Source of the DNA: Shewanella litorisediminis
Lineage (GTDB): Bacteria > Pseudomonadota > Gammaproteobacteria > Enterobacterales > Shewanellaceae
Assembly: GCF_016834455.1 (NCBI RefSeq)
Contig: NZ_CP069213.1
Coordinates: forward strand, 3,008,501 to 3,072,500
Direction of reading: 5' to 3'
Length of the DNA: 64,000 bases
A program made the position numbers and the translations under genes. The notes under the pieces are model-generated. The model worked only from the letters and a program-made list of their open reading frames with translations. It had not been told where the DNA came from and did no database searches. Shown here one piece after another: positions 27,632-38,156 of the stretch (position 1 is its first letter; each line of letters starts with the position of its first letter).

Positions 27632-28882
27632 TCAGTGTTTATCCAGGCCGAGCGCGGTCCGAAGTTGCCCCAGAGTATTGAGGTCCCCCTGACGACTGGC
27701 AGTCGTCAGGGCCTGAGTCGGCGCATGGATCAATCGATTGGTCAGCTTATTGGCAAGCTCCAGAATAACCTGCTCGCCATCGGCGCCCTGCGCCAGCTTA
27801 TTGAGGGCCCGTTCTACCAATTCATCTTTGATTGCCATACTGGCAGTGCGATATTCGCGAATACTGTCTACCGACTCCAGTGAGCGGATCCAATCCATAA
27901 ACAGGAAAGATTGCTCCTGGGCTATCACTTCGGCTTGCTCGGCCGCCTCCTTACGGGAGGCCATATTCTGTTCGATGATGCTCTGCAGATCGTCGACCGT
28001 GTACAGGAAGGCATCGTCGAGTTCACCGACTTCTGCCTCAATATCACGGGGAACTGCTATATCAACCAATAACATAGGTTGATGTCGACGCTGCTTGAGT
28101 GCCTTTTCTACCATGCCCTTGCCAAGAATGGGCAGCGGGCTGGCGGTAGAGGATATCACGATATCAGCCTTTGGGAGAAAATCCGGTATTTGTGAGAGCG
28201 TAATAGCGGTGGCGCCAAACTCTTCGCACATGGCCTGGGCTCGCTCCACGGTGCGGTTGGCCACCACCATGGAAGACACGCCGTTTTCTTTCAGGTGCCT
28301 TGCCACCAGCTCTATGGTTTCACCGGCACCAATCAGCAACACCTGGGTGGATGCCAGTGAAGAAAAGATGTGTTTGGCCATGCTGACGGCAGCAAAAGCC
28401 ACAGACACGGCAGCAGTACCGATTTCGGTTTCGGTTCGGACTTTCTTGGCCACCGAGAAGGTACTTTGGAAGAGGCGATCGAGGGTGACTGCCACAGTGC
28501 CGGCTTCTTTAGCCTTGGCAAAAGACTGCTTCACCTGACCAAGAATTTGCGGCTCGCCCAATACCAGCGAGTCCAGCCCCGAGGCTACCCGCATCAAGTG
28601 CCGCACCGCTTCCTGCCCTTCATGGTGATACACACAGGGCATCAGCTCGTCATGGCTCAGGTTGTGATAACTCTCCAGCCAATGGATGACTTCCTCGGCA
28701 CGGGCGTTATTGCAGTATAGTTCGGTGCGGTTACAGGTAGAGACAATCACCGCCTCATTGGATGAGGTGGTACAGGCGAGGCTTCGCATCGCATCATGGA
28801 TTTTGTCCGGGGAGAAGGCGACCTTTTCGCGAAGATCGACGGTGGCCGTTTTATGGTTTATCCCGATTGCTACAAGGCTCAT
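27632..28882 (-). CDS. hemA: Glutamyl-tRNA reductase
   Basis: First step of the C5 tetrapyrrole pathway: reduces glutamyl-tRNA to glutamate-1-semialdehyde with NADPH. The 416-residue protein shows [11 protein letters not shown] (catalytic cysteine), [15 protein letters not shown], the nucleotide-binding [17 protein letters not shown] and NRTVERA. It is the first gene of a long leftward series (prfA, prmC, sirB2, sirB1, kdsA) and is divergent from lolB, with 229 bases between that must hold both promoters. Confidence 0.97.
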   Translation of the reverse strand: MSLVAIGINHKTATVDLREKVAFSPDKIHDAMRSLACTTSSNEAVIVSTCNRTELYCNNARAEEVIHWLESYHNLSHDELMPCVYHHEGQEAVRHLMRVASGLDSLVLGEPQILGQVKQSFAKAKEAGTVAVTLDRLFQSTFSVAKKVRTETEIGTAAVSVAFAAVSMAKHIFSSLASTQVLLIGAGETIELVARHLKENGVSSMVVANRTVERAQAMCEEFGATAITLSQIPDFLPKADIVISSTASPLPILGKGMVEKALKQRRHQPMLLVDIAVPRDIEAEVGELDDAFLYTVDDLQSIIEQNMASRKEAAEQAEVIAQEQSFLFMDWIRSLESVDSIREYRTASMAIKDELVERALNKLAQGADGEQVILELANKLTNRLIHAPTQALTTASRQGDLNTLGQLRTALGLDKH

Positions 28883-29111
28883 CTGACTCTTTCTGGATCC
28901 TGTGCGGCGCTTGTTTGAATTACGCCATTCTACTGAATTGGGGCCATTAAAAACAGAATAGGCTTAACAAAACCGAATAAAGATCTCTGTTGTTATCCAC
29001 TTTTTCCATCAATGCGGGGGCGAAAACCGTCCGCAGCCAAAAAGCGGGTAAGGCCATTGGTATAATTTTTAAAGCCCTCGTATCATAAGGACTTATTTAA
29101 TTCAGTCATAG

Positions 29112-29735
29112 ATGATTAACTTGCGCCGATTCACAAAATTCACTCTTGCCGGTCTCACAAGCCTTCTTCTGCTCAGTGGTTGCAGCCTGACGCCAACGGT
29201 GGCGCTGCAGCCTGTCAGCGTCCAAAGTGCCAGCGATGCCAAGGCCTGGGAGCTTAAAGGCAAGCTGCTCATTCGCACCAATGGCGACAAGGTTTCGGCC
29301 AACCTCTTCTGGCTGAATACCCCTGACAATGCCGAACTCAGACTCACCAGCATGCTGGGCACCACTGTGCTGCTGCTGACCCAAAACCGGGATGGTGCCA
29401 CCCTTGAAGTGGATGGCAAGAGTTATTCAGACCCGAGCCCGCAGCGGCTGCTCGATGGCTTGAGTGGCTTTACTCTGCCCATCGATGCCCTGCCCTACTG
29501 GATAACCGGCCAGCCCATGGCGGGTGACGAAGTCGAGTACGATGCTCTCAATCGCCCCAAGACCATCATCAGCGCCGATGGCCTGTGGAGCATCAGCATT
29601 AGCAGCTGGCAGACTCAAAGCGGTGCATCTGTGCCACGCACGCTGGATCTCAAACACGCCAGCGCGTCTATCAAGCTACAAACCAATGAATGGCAGGCAC
29701 TGGCCAGTGCCCATGGTTCGAAAGGAGCCCAATAA
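29112..29735 (+). CDS. lolB: Outer-membrane lipoprotein receptor LolB
   Basis: LolB accepts lipoproteins from LolA and inserts them in the outer membrane; it is itself a lipoprotein. The signal [20 protein letters not shown] is followed by the lipobox LSGC with cysteine 24. The mature domain has [40 protein letters not shown] and [19 protein letters not shown], all in order for LolB. It is divergent from hemA and overlaps ispE by one base, the same order (hemA/lolB-ispE-prs) as in E. coli. Confidence 0.94.
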   Translation: MINLRRFTKFTLAGLTSLLLLSGCSLTPTVALQPVSVQSASDAKAWELKGKLLIRTNGDKVSANLFWLNTPDNAELRLTSMLGTTVLLLTQNRDGATLEVDGKSYSDPSPQRLLDGLSGFTLPIDALPYWITGQPMAGDEVEYDALNRPKTIISADGLWSISISSWQTQSGASVPRTLDLKHASASIKLQTNEWQALASAHGSKGAQ

Positions 29736-30583
29736 TGCCTGTATCCCTCGCCTGGCCTGCACCGGCAAAACTCAATCTGTTTTTGCACATCAATGGCCGT
29801 TTACCCAATGGCTACCATGAGCTGCAAACCCTGTTTCAGTTTATCGACCATGGCGACTGGCTGGATTTTAAAGTGCTGAACACCCCTGAGCTGAAGCTGC
29901 ACTCCAATCTCGGTCATGTTGTCGCCGACAGCGATAACTTAATTCTGAAAGCCGCAAAATCTTTGCAGAACGTCACAGGTTGCACCCGGGGCGCCGAGAT
30001 CTGGCTCGACAAACGCCTGCCCATGGGAGGCGGACTTGGCGGGGGTTCATCGGATGCCGCCACCACACTGGTGGCACTCAATGCCCTGTGGCAGCTGAAT
30101 TTGGATAAAAAAGCCCTGATGGATATCGGCTTAACCCTTGGCGCTGATGTACCTGTTTTTATTAACGGAATCGCGGCTTTTGCCGAAGGTGTTGGTGAAA
30201 AGCTGCAACCAGTGGACGTCGCCGAGCCCTGGTATCTGGTGCTGGTACCAGACGCCCATGTTTCTACTGCCGAGGTATTTCAGCACCCTGATTTACCAAG
30301 GAATACGCCCAAGCTGGACATGGCCTCACTCAGCCCTGAACAGTGGGCGAATGATTGTGAGGCTCTGGTGTGTGCCAAATACCCCCAAGTTGCCAATGCC
30401 TTAAGCTGGCTGGTAGAATATGCGCCGTCCAGAATGACCGGAACCGGTGCATGCGTGTTCGGGGAATTCGGCTCGCAGCAGGCCGCGCTGGAGGCGTTGG
30501 CTCAAAAGCCATCTGATATGCAGGGCTTTGTTGCGAAAGGACTGAATCGTTCGCCGTTGGAGTTGAGACTCGCTCAGCTTTAA
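29735..30583 (+). CDS. ispE: 4-diphosphocytidyl-2-C-methyl-D-erythritol kinase
   Basis: GHMP-family kinase of the MEP isoprenoid pathway. The 282-residue protein begins [20 protein letters not shown], with the ATP loop [20 protein letters not shown] and the closing [21 protein letters not shown] lies about 7 bases before the ATG at 29735, and the stop of lolB overlaps that ATG (TAATG); a longer frame from 29690 is rejected. prs follows after 79 bases. Confidence 0.96.
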   Translation: MPVSLAWPAPAKLNLFLHINGRLPNGYHELQTLFQFIDHGDWLDFKVLNTPELKLHSNLGHVVADSDNLILKAAKSLQNVTGCTRGAEIWLDKRLPMGGGLGGGSSDAATTLVALNALWQLNLDKKALMDIGLTLGADVPVFINGIAAFAEGVGEKLQPVDVAEPWYLVLVPDAHVSTAEVFQHPDLPRNTPKLDMASLSPEQWANDCEALVCAKYPQVANALSWLVEYAPSRMTGTGACVFGEFGSQQAALEALAQKPSDMQGFVAKGLNRSPLELRLAQL

Positions 30584-30662
30584 ACTACTTCTGCGCTGCA
30601 CGCCAGGGAACGCGCGGCAGCAGCTACACTAAAATATCAAGCAAACGCCTGAGGTTCATACA

Positions 30663-31610
30663 GTGCCCGACATCAAGCTCTTTGCTGGGAATGCTACCCC
30701 CAGTCTCGCGAAAAAGATTGCCGACCGTTTATTTTGCAAACTTGGAGAGGCTGAGGTAGGCCGTTTCAGTGACGGTGAAATCAGTGTCCAGATCAACGAA
30801 AATGTACGTGGTGCTGATGTTTTCATCATTCAATCCACTTGCGCCCCCACCAATGACAACCTGATGGAACTCATTGTGATGGTCGATGCCCTGCGCCGCG
30901 CCTCAGCCGGTCGTATCACCGCCGTCATCCCTTACTTCGGTTATGCCCGTCAGGACCGCCGTGTGCGCTCTGCCCGTGTGCCTATCACCGCCAAAGTGGT
31001 TGCCGACTTCCTGTCCAGCGTAGGTGTTGACCGGGTACTGACCTGTGACCTGCACGCCGAGCAGATCCAGGGCTTCTTCGACGTACCAGTAGACAACGTG
31101 TTCGGTAGCCCAGTGCTGCTGGAAGACATGGTTGCCAAGAAGCTGGACAATCCAGTGGTTGTGTCTCCGGACATCGGTGGCGTTGTACGTGCTCGCGCCG
31201 TGGCCAAGCTGCTGAATGATTCTGATCTCGCCATCATCGACAAGCGTCGCCCGCAGGCCAACGTGGCCCAGGTAATGCACATTATCGGTGACGTTGAAGG
31301 CCGTGACTGCATCATCGTTGACGACATGATCGATACCGGTGGCACCCTGTGTAAAGCCGCCGAAGCCCTGAAAGAACATGGTGCCAACCGCGTATTCGCC
31401 TACGCCACTCACCCCGTGTTCTCCGGCAAGGCCGCTGAAAACATCAAGAACTCTGTGATTGATGAAGTGATTGTGACCGACACAGTGCCACTGAGCGAAG
31501 AGATGATGAAAGTTGGTAAAGTCAGCCAGCTGACCATGTCTGCCCTGCTTGCCGAGGCCATCCGCCGCGTGAGCAACGAAGAGTCTATCTCTGCCATGTT
31601 CCAGCACTGA
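30663..31610 (+). CDS. prs: Ribose-phosphate pyrophosphokinase
   Basis: Makes PRPP from ribose 5-phosphate and ATP for nucleotide, histidine, tryptophan and NAD synthesis. The 315-residue protein shows [58 protein letters not shown] and the PRPP loop [15 protein letters not shown]. The start is GTG, with GAGG eight bases upstream. A TAAAAT box near 30632 could be its -10. A terminator follows. Confidence 0.97.
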   Translation: MPDIKLFAGNATPSLAKKIADRLFCKLGEAEVGRFSDGEISVQINENVRGADVFIIQSTCAPTNDNLMELIVMVDALRRASAGRITAVIPYFGYARQDRRVRSARVPITAKVVADFLSSVGVDRVLTCDLHAEQIQGFFDVPVDNVFGSPVLLEDMVAKKLDNPVVVSPDIGGVVRARAVAKLLNDSDLAIIDKRRPQANVAQVMHIIGDVEGRDCIIVDDMIDTGGTLCKAAEALKEHGANRVFAYATHPVFSGKAAENIKNSVIDEVIVTDTVPLSEEMMKVGKVSQLTMSALLAEAIRRVSNEESISAMFQH

Positions 31611-31658
31611 TAGCCCGGGTGCCGGTTAACAAGCCGGTACCAGCTGTCTGCCCATGGC

Positions 31659-31689
31659 AAAAAACGCATCCTCAGGGGTGCGTTTTTTT
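31659..31689 (+). terminator. Intrinsic terminator of prs
   Basis: CGCATCC-TCAG-GGGTGCG stem (one T-G pair) followed by seven T, about 50 bases past the prs stop. Confidence 0.85.
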
Positions 31690-31724
31690 ATGCCTGTACC
31701 ATTTCTCGCCCTGATCCGTGTTTG

Positions 31725-31778
31725 CTTTTCCCTTGAACCCTACTTTTCACTTGAACCCTGCTTTTCACTTGAAATAGG
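31725..31778. repeat. Three tandem 18-base repeats
   Basis: Three head-to-tail units of the type CTTTTCNCTTGAACCCTN at 31725-31742, 31743-31760 and 31761-31778; the third diverges in its last bases. They lie in the 420-base non-coding gap between the prs terminator and the tRNA operon terminator. Apart from these, that gap shows no gene. Confidence 0.8.
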
Positions 31779-31994
31779 ACGTGCCTGTGTCTTTTACAGC
31801 TCCTGCACCTTCTTAATGAAAAGGCACTTGTCCAGCCTCTGCACGCGCCATGAGAGCATCTCCTTAAGACAGCCATATACAAGGCACCACAGAGACCGAA
31901 AACGGCCGACGCACAGCATTGGCATACTGCCGGGTATCTTCAGGGCAGCGGACCAGACTACACGGGAGAATCGACGCAGAATCAAAAATGACAA

Positions 31995-32023
31995 AACAAA
32001 AAGCCCGTCCATTGGACGGGCTT
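31995..32023 (-). terminator. Intrinsic terminator of the tRNA operon
   Basis: AAGCCCGTCC-ATT-GGACGGGCTT with ten-base perfect arms, followed on the minus strand by a T-rich run. It starts only 6 bases after the last tRNA-Gln. Confidence 0.92.
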
Positions 32024-32029
32024 CATGTA

Positions 32030-32104
32030 TGGCTGGGGTGCTAGGATTCGAACCTAGGTATGCCGGGATCAAAACCCGGTGCCTTACCGCTTGGCGACAC
32101 CCCA
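32030..32104 (-). tRNA. tRNA-Gln (UUG), third copy in the operon
   Basis: 75 bases including encoded CCA. The anticodon loop TTTTGAT gives UUG; acceptor TGGGGTG pairs with CACCCCA, and the T arm GGTTCGAAT is normal. Its sequence looks identical to the two other tRNA-Gln genes in the operon. Last gene before the terminator. Confidence 0.97.
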
Positions 32105-32148
32105 ATCTGGGTTCAAAAAATCCGGATTCAGCGGACTCTTCGAGAATA

Positions 32149-32225
32149 TGGTAGCTACGGCGGGACTTGAACCTGCGACCCCAGCATTATGAGTGCTGTG
32201 CTCTAACCAGCTGAGCTACGTAGCC
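32149..32225 (-). tRNA. Elongator tRNA-Met (CAU), second copy
   Basis: 77 bases including CCA, starting GGCTACGTAGCTCAGCTGG. The loop CTCATAA gives anticodon CAU. The body resembles E. coli elongator tRNA-Met rather than the initiator. The 3' acceptor strand reads CGTAGCT, so pair 1-72 is G-U where E. coli has G-C. Confidence 0.95.
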
Positions 32226-32226
32226 A

Positions 32227-32301
32227 TGGCTGGGGTGCTAGGATTCGAACCTAGGTATGCCGGGATCAAAACCCGGTGCCTTACCGCTTGGCGACACCCC
32301 A
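32227..32301 (-). tRNA. tRNA-Gln (UUG), second copy
   Basis: 75 bases including CCA, anticodon UUG. Only one base separates it from the following tRNA-Met, so processing must be exact. Confidence 0.97.
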
Positions 32302-32324
32302 ATTTTTTTCGGAGGATGGAGAGA

Positions 32325-32399
32325 TGGCTGGGGTGCTAGGATTCGAACCTAGGTATGCCGGGATCAAAACCCGGTGCCTTACCGCTTGGCGACACCCCA
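32325..32399 (-). tRNA. tRNA-Gln (UUG), first copy
   Basis: 75 bases including CCA, anticodon UUG, apparently identical to the other two copies. It lies between tRNA-Leu and the second tRNA-Gln. Confidence 0.97.
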
Positions 32400-32438
32400 A
32401 CAGCACTTACTTCTCCGACTAAGCGAAAGCTTAGTTCA

Positions 32439-32523
<85 letters not shown>

Positions 32524-32552
32524 TCCGGTCTCAATTTTACATCCTGAGAAGA

Positions 32553-32629
32553 TGGTAGCTATGGCGGGACTTGAACCTGCGACCCCAGCATTATGAGTGC
32601 TGTGCTCTAACCAGCTGAGCTACATAGCC
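32553..32629 (-). tRNA. Elongator tRNA-Met (CAU), first copy
   Basis: 77 bases including CCA, starting GGCTATGTAGCTCAGCTGG, anticodon CAU. It differs from the second copy by a compensated acceptor pair (C6-G67 changed to T6-A67). The 1-72 pair is again G-U. It is the first gene of the operon, equivalent to metT of E. coli. Confidence 0.95.
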
Positions 32630-32670
32630 ACTACGATTTCTCGCATCCCTCTTGGCGAGGAACGGGGCGT

Positions 32671-32699
32671 ATTATGCTGATTCACCGAAGACAGGTCAA
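32671..32699 (-). promoter_or_regulatory. Promoter of the Met-Leu-Gln-Gln-Met-Gln tRNA operon
   Basis: Minus-strand TTGACC (32699-32694), a 17-base spacer, then CATAAT (32676-32671), about 40 bases before the first tRNA-Met. The bases just after the -10 box are G+C-rich (ACGCCCCG), the discriminator type expected for stringently controlled stable RNA genes. Confidence 0.85.
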
Positions 32700-32803
32700 C
32701 AGCTTTTTTAGCACATTTCACCCCAAAGATACCGTTCGCCTAATCCTTCATCAAAGCGGGTAACAGATAAGCAAAAAAGCCTGTTTCCCGCCCGACCAAT
32801 GGC

Positions 32804-33895
32804 TTAGACGTTGAACAGGAAGTGCATCACATCGCCGTCTTTAACGATGTAGGTTTTACCTTCCACACGCATTTTGCCTGCTTCTTTGGCACCCTGCTCA
32901 CCCTTGAAGTTAATAAAGTCTTCGTAGGAGATCACCTGGGCACGGATAAAGCCCCGCTCGAAGTCGGTGTGAATTTTGCCGGCAGCCTGAGGTGCGCTGG
33001 CGCCCACTGGCACAGTCCAGGCACGTACTTCTTTCACACCGGCGGTGAAGTAAGTTTGCAGGTTCAAAAGCTCATAACCGGCGCGGATAACACGGTCAAG
33101 ACCCGGCTCAGTCAGGCCGAGGTCCGCCATGAACTCGTCGCGCTCTTCGATATCCATCTCGGCCAGCTCAGATTCGATAGCGGCGCAAACAGGCACGACC
33201 ACCGCGTTTTCTTTGGCGGCAATGGCACGCACAGCGTCCAGGTGCGGGTTGTTTTCAAAGCCGTCTTCCGACACGTTGGCGATGTACATGGTCGGCTTCA
33301 GGGTCAGCAGGTTCAGATAAGCCACGGCTGCCAGCTCTTCCTTGGACAGTTCCAAAGAGCGCAGCATCTTGCCTTCATCCAGCACGGGGCGCAGCTTTTC
33401 AAGCACATCCACTTCGAACTTGGCTTCTTTGTCGCCGCCTTTAGCGCGCTTTTGCTGACGCACAATGGCACGCTCAACGCTGTCGAGGTCTGCCAGCGCC
33501 AGCTCGGTGTTGATGACTTCAATGTCGCCGGCCGGGTCAACGCGGTTAGCCACGTGCACAATGTTTTCGTTCTCAAAGCAGCGCACCACATGGCCGATAG
33601 CTTCGGTTTCACGGATGTTGGCCAAAAACTTGTTGCCCAGGCCCTCGCCCTTGGAGGCACCGGCCACCAGACCGGCGATGTCCACAAACTCCATGGACGT
33701 CGGGATAACGCGCTCAGGCTTAACAATGGCAGCCAATTCGTCCAAACGTGGGTCTGGCATTGGCACTACGCCGGTGTTTGGCTCGATGGTACAAAACGGA
33801 AAGTTTGCCGCTTCAATACCGGCCTTGGTCAGCGCGTTGAAGAGCGTTGATTTACCAACGTTGGGCAGACCAACGATGCCACATTTAAAACCCAT
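32804..33895 (-). CDS. ychF: Redox-regulated ATPase YchF (OLA1 family)
   Basis: A 363-residue Obg-family P-loop protein that prefers ATP and binds ribosomes; linked to stress and redox control. It starts [20 protein letters not shown] (P-loop), has [20 protein letters not shown] (switch/G3) and the C-terminal TGS domain ([20 protein letters not shown], then [17 protein letters not shown]). The G4 element is the altered NVSE type seen in YchF. It lies 37 bases downstream of pth on the same strand, the usual pth-ychF pair. Confidence 0.97.
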   Translation of the reverse strand: MGFKCGIVGLPNVGKSTLFNALTKAGIEAANFPFCTIEPNTGVVPMPDPRLDELAAIVKPERVIPTSMEFVDIAGLVAGASKGEGLGNKFLANIRETEAIGHVVRCFENENIVHVANRVDPAGDIEVINTELALADLDSVERAIVRQQKRAKGGDKEAKFEVDVLEKLRPVLDEGKMLRSLELSKEELAAVAYLNLLTLKPTMYIANVSEDGFENNPHLDAVRAIAAKENAVVVPVCAAIESELAEMDIEERDEFMADLGLTEPGLDRVIRAGYELLNLQTYFTAGVKEVRAWTVPVGASAPQAAGKIHTDFERGFIRAQVISYEDFINFKGEQGAKEAGKMRVEGKTYIVKDGDVMHFLFNV

Positions 33896-33932
33896 AGCTA
33901 TAACCCTTTATTTGACTTACTTGCTTAACTGA

Positions 33933-34520
33933 TTATTCGGCCTTGAAGGAATGCAATCTGTGCATTGCCTTGGTCATGTCTTGCTTGAACAGGACTTCAG
34001 TGCTGCGCACGGCTTCATCGATAGCCGCATTCATCTTTTCCTGTTCGGTCGCGGGTGCCTTACCCAGCACATACCCGCTGACCTTGTTTTTGTCGCCGGG
34101 ATGGCCAATGCCTATCCGCAAGCGATAGAAGTTTTTGTTATTGCCCATCTTGGCAATGATGTCTTTCAGACCATTGTGGCCACCGTGCCCACCACCCAAC
34201 TTGAACCTGGCCACACCGGGCTCCATGTCCAGCTCGTCATGGGCCACCAGAATTTGCTCCGGTTCGATGCGGAAAAAATTCGCCAATGCCGCCACCGACT
34301 TGCCACTTAAGTTCATAAAGGTTGAGGGGATGAGCAAACGCACATCCTTACCACAGAGAATTGCCCTTGCCGTTAAACCGAAATACTTGGGATCCGGCGC
34401 CAGACTCACATTGGCGATGCGGGCCAGCTCCTCAACATACCAGGCACCCGCATTATGGCGGGTTTGAGCGTATTCCGCCCCTGGATTGGCCAGGCCCACA
34501 ATCAGTTTAATATCGCACAT
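33933..34520 (-). CDS. pth: Peptidyl-tRNA hydrolase
   Basis: Recycles peptidyl-tRNAs released prematurely from ribosomes. The 195-residue protein has the family elements [20 protein letters not shown] (His near residue 21), [38 protein letters not shown] and GHNGLKDI. All catalytic-site residues expected (Asn, His, Asp) appear present. It forms a unit with ychF. Confidence 0.97.
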   Translation of the reverse strand: MCDIKLIVGLANPGAEYAQTRHNAGAWYVEELARIANVSLAPDPKYFGLTARAILCGKDVRLLIPSTFMNLSGKSVAALANFFRIEPEQILVAHDELDMEPGVARFKLGGGHGGHNGLKDIIAKMGNNKNFYRLRIGIGHPGDKNKVSGYVLGKAPATEQEKMNAAIDEAVRSTEVLFKQDMTKAMHRLHSFKAE

Positions 34521-34692
34521 GGAAAACAGAACTCTTGTCCCGAACCCGTTTCAGACTAGGCCAAAACCCGGGCACTGGTGTTGAAAACGGCGCATTTTAG
34601 CACCCAATTGCACGTCCCAACAAATAAAAGGCGCAACAAAGGGAGAGAGGCAATGAAGGAAAGGAACCTGGGCTTGTGAGTGGCATTAACAC

Positions 34693-34714
34693 CAAGGCGC
34701 CCCGGGGCGCCTTG
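34693..34714. terminator. Perfect 22-base palindrome downstream of ubiF
   Basis: CAAGGCGCCCC mirrored by GGGGCGCCTTG with no spacer. It lies 17 bases past the ubiF stop. No clear T-run follows on the minus strand, so it may be a weak or Rho-assisted terminator, or a protein-binding palindrome. Confidence 0.55.
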
Positions 34715-34731
34715 ATTGATACCTGAGGGTG

Positions 34732-35913
34732 CTATTTCAGCCCCATGGCATATTTGAGTACCTGACGTTTGACAGGCCCATCCACATTGGCCAGTCGCAG
34801 CGCCGCATTACGCAGCAACTTAACGGGCAGTAAGTCGTTACTGAACGAGGCATAGAAGGCATCCATGGTGGACATCATCAGCTGATTGTCGCGCCAGCGC
34901 CGGTGCTGATAACGCTCCAAAACCGGTTTCGCGTGCCAGCGTTCGCCCTGTTTAAGTGCGCTGACAATTTCATCCAGCAGCACATCAACGTCTTTAAAGC
35001 CCAGGTTAACCCCCTGGCCAGCCAGGGGATTTATGGTATGGGCAGCATCACCGAGGAGCACCAGATTGGCATCGAAATAACGCTGAGCGTGGCGGCGGGT
35101 CAGCTTGAAGTAGCCCTTGTCCAATACCCGAAAATCCGGGTCAAGACGGGCTGGGAAATGGGACCGGATTGAGTCTGCCAACTCGCTGTGGCTCAGTTTT
35201 GCCAGCCGGGCTATGGTTGCCGCATCGTCATACCATACGAGAGAGGCATTTTTGCCCGGAAGCGGCAGCAGTGAACGGGGACCCTGGGGCGTAAACTGCT
35301 GCCAGGTCACATCCTGCTGTTCGCAGGCGGTGGCGATATTGATAAGCATGGCCGACTGGGCATAGTCCCACCCCGTCACCCCGATGTGGGCAAAAGCACG
35401 CACCAGGGAATTGGCCCCGTCCGCGCCCACCAGCAATCTTGCTTTGATGCGTTCCCCTGAGTCGAGGGCGACACAAATCGCATCCTCATCCACGAGGCGT
35501 TCAAAGCCCGTGACGTTGACGGGTGACTTAATGGTGACTGAATCCAGCGTCGACAGTGCGTCCCAGAGCGCCAGCTGTACCACCCGGTTCTCGACTATGT
35601 GTCCCAGGTGGTCAGCGCCGATTTGGCTGGCATGAAAACGGGTGATGCAGGATTCCACTTCCCAGGTTTCAAGCCCAAGGTAAGGCACAGCGCGCCTTGA
35701 TATTATCCCTTCCCAGGCATGAAGGCGCGTAAGCAGCGCCTCGCTCGCCACACTCAGGGCCGATACTCTGACATCCAGCGGCTGACTCGCTTCAAACGCC
35801 TGTGGCACCTGGTTTTCAAGCACAGTTACTGACAATCCGGCGCGGCCAAGGCCTGCGGCCAGGGCTGCCCCTACCATGCCACCACCCACTACCACTACAT
35901 CCTGTTCAATCAT
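34732..35913 (-). CDS. ubiF: Ubiquinone biosynthesis FAD-dependent monooxygenase (UbiF/UbiH family)
   Basis: A flavoprotein hydroxylase of ubiquinone ring modification. It has the FAD Rossmann motif DVVVVGGGMVGAALAAGLG, the internal ARLLVGADGANSLVR and the second FAD motif LVLLGDAAHTINPLAGQGVN. UbiF, UbiH and UbiI are close relatives. I favour UbiF (the C6 hydroxylase) because the order ubiF-tRNA operon-miaB region matches E. coli. The start may be this ATG (MIEQDVVV) or a TTG three codons upstream at 35922. Confidence 0.82.
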   Translation of the reverse strand: MIEQDVVVVGGGMVGAALAAGLGRAGLSVTVLENQVPQAFEASQPLDVRVSALSVASEALLTRLHAWEGIISRRAVPYLGLETWEVESCITRFHASQIGADHLGHIVENRVVQLALWDALSTLDSVTIKSPVNVTGFERLVDEDAICVALDSGERIKARLLVGADGANSLVRAFAHIGVTGWDYAQSAMLINIATACEQQDVTWQQFTPQGPRSLLPLPGKNASLVWYDDAATIARLAKLSHSELADSIRSHFPARLDPDFRVLDKGYFKLTRRHAQRYFDANLVLLGDAAHTINPLAGQGVNLGFKDVDVLLDEIVSALKQGERWHAKPVLERYQHRRWRDNQLMMSTMDAFYASFSNDLLPVKLLRNAALRLANVDGPVKRQVLKYAMGLK

Positions 35914-36109
35914 CTCAGTCAAAGAAGCTAAACCTCCGCCGTTTGTAAATTCCTGTGCCCATTAGTGTGCAATTGTTTCTAACTGTGGGTTTGGCCACAC
36001 CTGGTTACAAAGGCCACGGCAGCCATCAAAAAGTAACACCTACACTCAAGCAGCCACAGTTGAGTTCCCGCCAGTATCGGCATTTTATGAAAGCATCGAG
36101 AGGTAGACT

Positions 36110-36409
36110 ATGAAAACGTTACTCATAACCAGCAGCCTGCTGGGCTTCACCTTACTGGGCACCACCGCCCTCGCCACCCCCATGGAAACCATGACGGTAA
36201 TCTATCGAAGCCCTGTGGATTATGCCCTATATCAACAAAAGGCGGAAATGCTGGGCTATTTTCAGCTGGAAGTGCATGAAGGGATACAGCTCGACGCCAA
36301 ATCTCAACTCAGACAAATGGCTACACGATTTGCCCAAGCCGATAACCTGCTCGTTCATCGTTCTCAATCTGTTGAAGCCCCCAAACTATCAGTCAGTGCG
36401 CCGAGATAA
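36110..36409 (+). CDS. Small exported protein of unknown function
   Basis: A 99-residue protein with a Sec signal peptide (MKTLLITSSLLGFTLLGTTA, cleavage after ALA near residue 22) and a short soluble mature part rich in Gln and Leu (YALYQQKAEMLGYFQLEVHE, LDAKSQLRQMATRFAQADNL). I do not recognise a family. It is preceded by GAGAGGTAGACT at reasonable spacing and stands alone between ubiF (divergent) and miaB. Periplasmic location is inferred. Confidence 0.6.
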   Translation: MKTLLITSSLLGFTLLGTTALATPMETMTVIYRSPVDYALYQQKAEMLGYFQLEVHEGIQLDAKSQLRQMATRFAQADNLLVHRSQSVEAPKLSVSAPR

Positions 36410-36583
36410 TTTTGACCTTAGCGATTAAAAGGGTATTGGCTCGGCACCAGGATACGGATGAAGTCGCCTTGGGCCTTGGCTAAAAAATACTCCGATTATT
36501 GCAGGCCAACCCTAGCCACGATGGGTTTCAATGGGTAAAATGTCGCGCTATTTTTTATGTGGTTTCAAGAGCGACGCAAACCG

Positions 36584-38008
36584 ATGAGTAAAAAACTCCA
36601 TATCAAAACCTGGGGCTGTCAGATGAATGAGTACGACTCATCCAAGATGGCCGATCTGCTGGGCGAATATCAGGGCTACACCTTGACCGAAGAGGCCGAG
36701 GAGGCAGACATATTGCTGCTGAACACCTGCTCAATTCGTGAGAAGGCGCAGGAGAAGGTGTTTCATCAGCTGGGTCGCTGGAAAACCCTGAAAGACAAAA
36801 AACCCAACCTCATCATTGGTGTGGGCGGTTGCGTGGCGTCTCAGGAAGGCAAGGCCATCAAAGACCGCGCCCAGTGCGTGGACATCATCTTTGGCCCTCA
36901 GACCCTGCATCGCCTGCCGGAAATGATTGACCAGGTTCGCGCCGGCGAAAAGGCGGTGATTGACGTGTCCTTCCCGGAAATTGAGAAGTTCGACCGCCTG
37001 CCCGAGCCCCGTGCCGAAGGCCCAACCGCCTTTGTGTCCATCATGGAAGGCTGTAGCAAGTACTGCTCTTTCTGCGTGGTGCCTTACACCCGCGGTGAGG
37101 AAGTGAGCCGTCCGATGGATGACATCATCCTCGAAATCGCCCAGCTCGCGGAGCAGGGCGTGCGAGAAGTAAACCTGCTCGGTCAGAACGTGAATGCCTA
37201 CCGCGGCGCCAAGCACGACGGCGAAATCTGTACCTTCGCTGAGCTGCTGCGTTATGTTGCCGCCATCGACGGTATCGACCGTCTGCGCTTTACCACCAGC
37301 CACCCCATTGAATTTACTCAGGATATCATCGACGTTTACGAAGATACCCCAGAGCTGGTGAGCTTCCTGCACCTGCCGGTGCAGTCCGGTTCCGACCGTA
37401 TTCTCACCGCCATGAAGCGCGGCCACATGGCCATCGAGTACAAGTCGATTATCCGCCGCCTGCGCAAGGCCCGTCCTGACATTCAAATCAGCTCCGATTT
37501 TATCGTGGGTTTCCCCGGCGAAACCGCCCAGGATTTCCAGGACACCATGAAGCTGATTGAAGACGTAAACTTCGACATGAGTTTCAGCTTTATCTACAGT
37601 GCCCGCCCGGGCACGCCGGCGGCCGATCTGCCGGACGATGTGGATATGGAAGAGAAAAAGCAGCGTCTGGCCGATTTGCAGGAGCTTATCAACCAGCAGG
37701 CCATGCGCTACAGCCGCCAGATGATGGGCACAGTGCAGCGCATTCTGGTGGAAGGCCCCTCGGTGAAGAACCCAATGGAGCTGCGTGGCCGCACCGAAAC
37801 CAACCGGGTGGTGAACTTCGAAGGTCTGCACAAACACATAGGTACCTTCGTGGATGTAGAAATTGTGGACGTGTTCCCCAACTCCCTGCGCGGCAAGTTT
37901 ATCCGCGGCGAAGACGAGATGGACCTGCGCAAGAGTCTGCGCCCGGAGGACATCCTCGCCAAGCATCAGAAGGCAGACGACTTGGGTGTGACCCATTTCA
38001 AGCCCTGA
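36584..38008 (+). CDS. miaB: tRNA-2-methylthio-N6-dimethylallyladenosine synthase
   Basis: Radical-SAM methylthiotransferase that modifies i6A37 of tRNAs reading UNN codons. The 474-residue protein starts [20 protein letters not shown], with N-terminal cluster cysteines (WGCQMN, NTCSIR, GVGGCVA), the radical-SAM motif [20 protein letters not shown] and a C-terminal TRAM domain near residues 375-440. I use the ATG at 36584, since a nine-codon upstream extension is not family-like. First gene of miaB-ybeZ-ybeY-corC-lnt. Confidence 0.97.
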   Translation: MSKKLHIKTWGCQMNEYDSSKMADLLGEYQGYTLTEEAEEADILLLNTCSIREKAQEKVFHQLGRWKTLKDKKPNLIIGVGGCVASQEGKAIKDRAQCVDIIFGPQTLHRLPEMIDQVRAGEKAVIDVSFPEIEKFDRLPEPRAEGPTAFVSIMEGCSKYCSFCVVPYTRGEEVSRPMDDIILEIAQLAEQGVREVNLLGQNVNAYRGAKHDGEICTFAELLRYVAAIDGIDRLRFTTSHPIEFTQDIIDVYEDTPELVSFLHLPVQSGSDRILTAMKRGHMAIEYKSIIRRLRKARPDIQISSDFIVGFPGETAQDFQDTMKLIEDVNFDMSFSFIYSARPGTPAADLPDDVDMEEKKQRLADLQELINQQAMRYSRQMMGTVQRILVEGPSVKNPMELRGRTETNRVVNFEGLHKHIGTFVDVEIVDVFPNSLRGKFIRGEDEMDLRKSLRPEDILAKHQKADDLGVTHFKP

Positions 38009-38156
38009 TGGCACATACTTACAAGGGCGACGCGGGTCGCCCTTGTTGTTTTCAGGCAGTACACAGCTTTGCATCAAAGCAGCGAAACGCAGTATATTTC
38101 AGCTATAGGCGTTGGGCATTTGCTCAACAGGATGGATATTGACGCCGGAGTATTGA

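Noticed and set aside
26509..27681. 390-codon open frame on the plus strand rich in Phe, Gly and Gln
   Set aside because: Exactly antisense to prfA; composition is that of a shadow frame.
31688..31882. 64-codon minus-strand frame with a repeated KSRVQ peptide
   Set aside because: The peptide repeat is produced by the 18-base DNA repeat; the frame runs into the prs terminator.
32822..33850. 342-codon open frame on the plus strand
   Set aside because: Antisense to ychF; histidine- and valine-rich shadow.
36731..38077. 448-codon open frame on the minus strand
   Set aside because: Lies antisense to miaB, whose identity is certain; the product is a low-complexity mirror of a GC-rich gene and matches no family.
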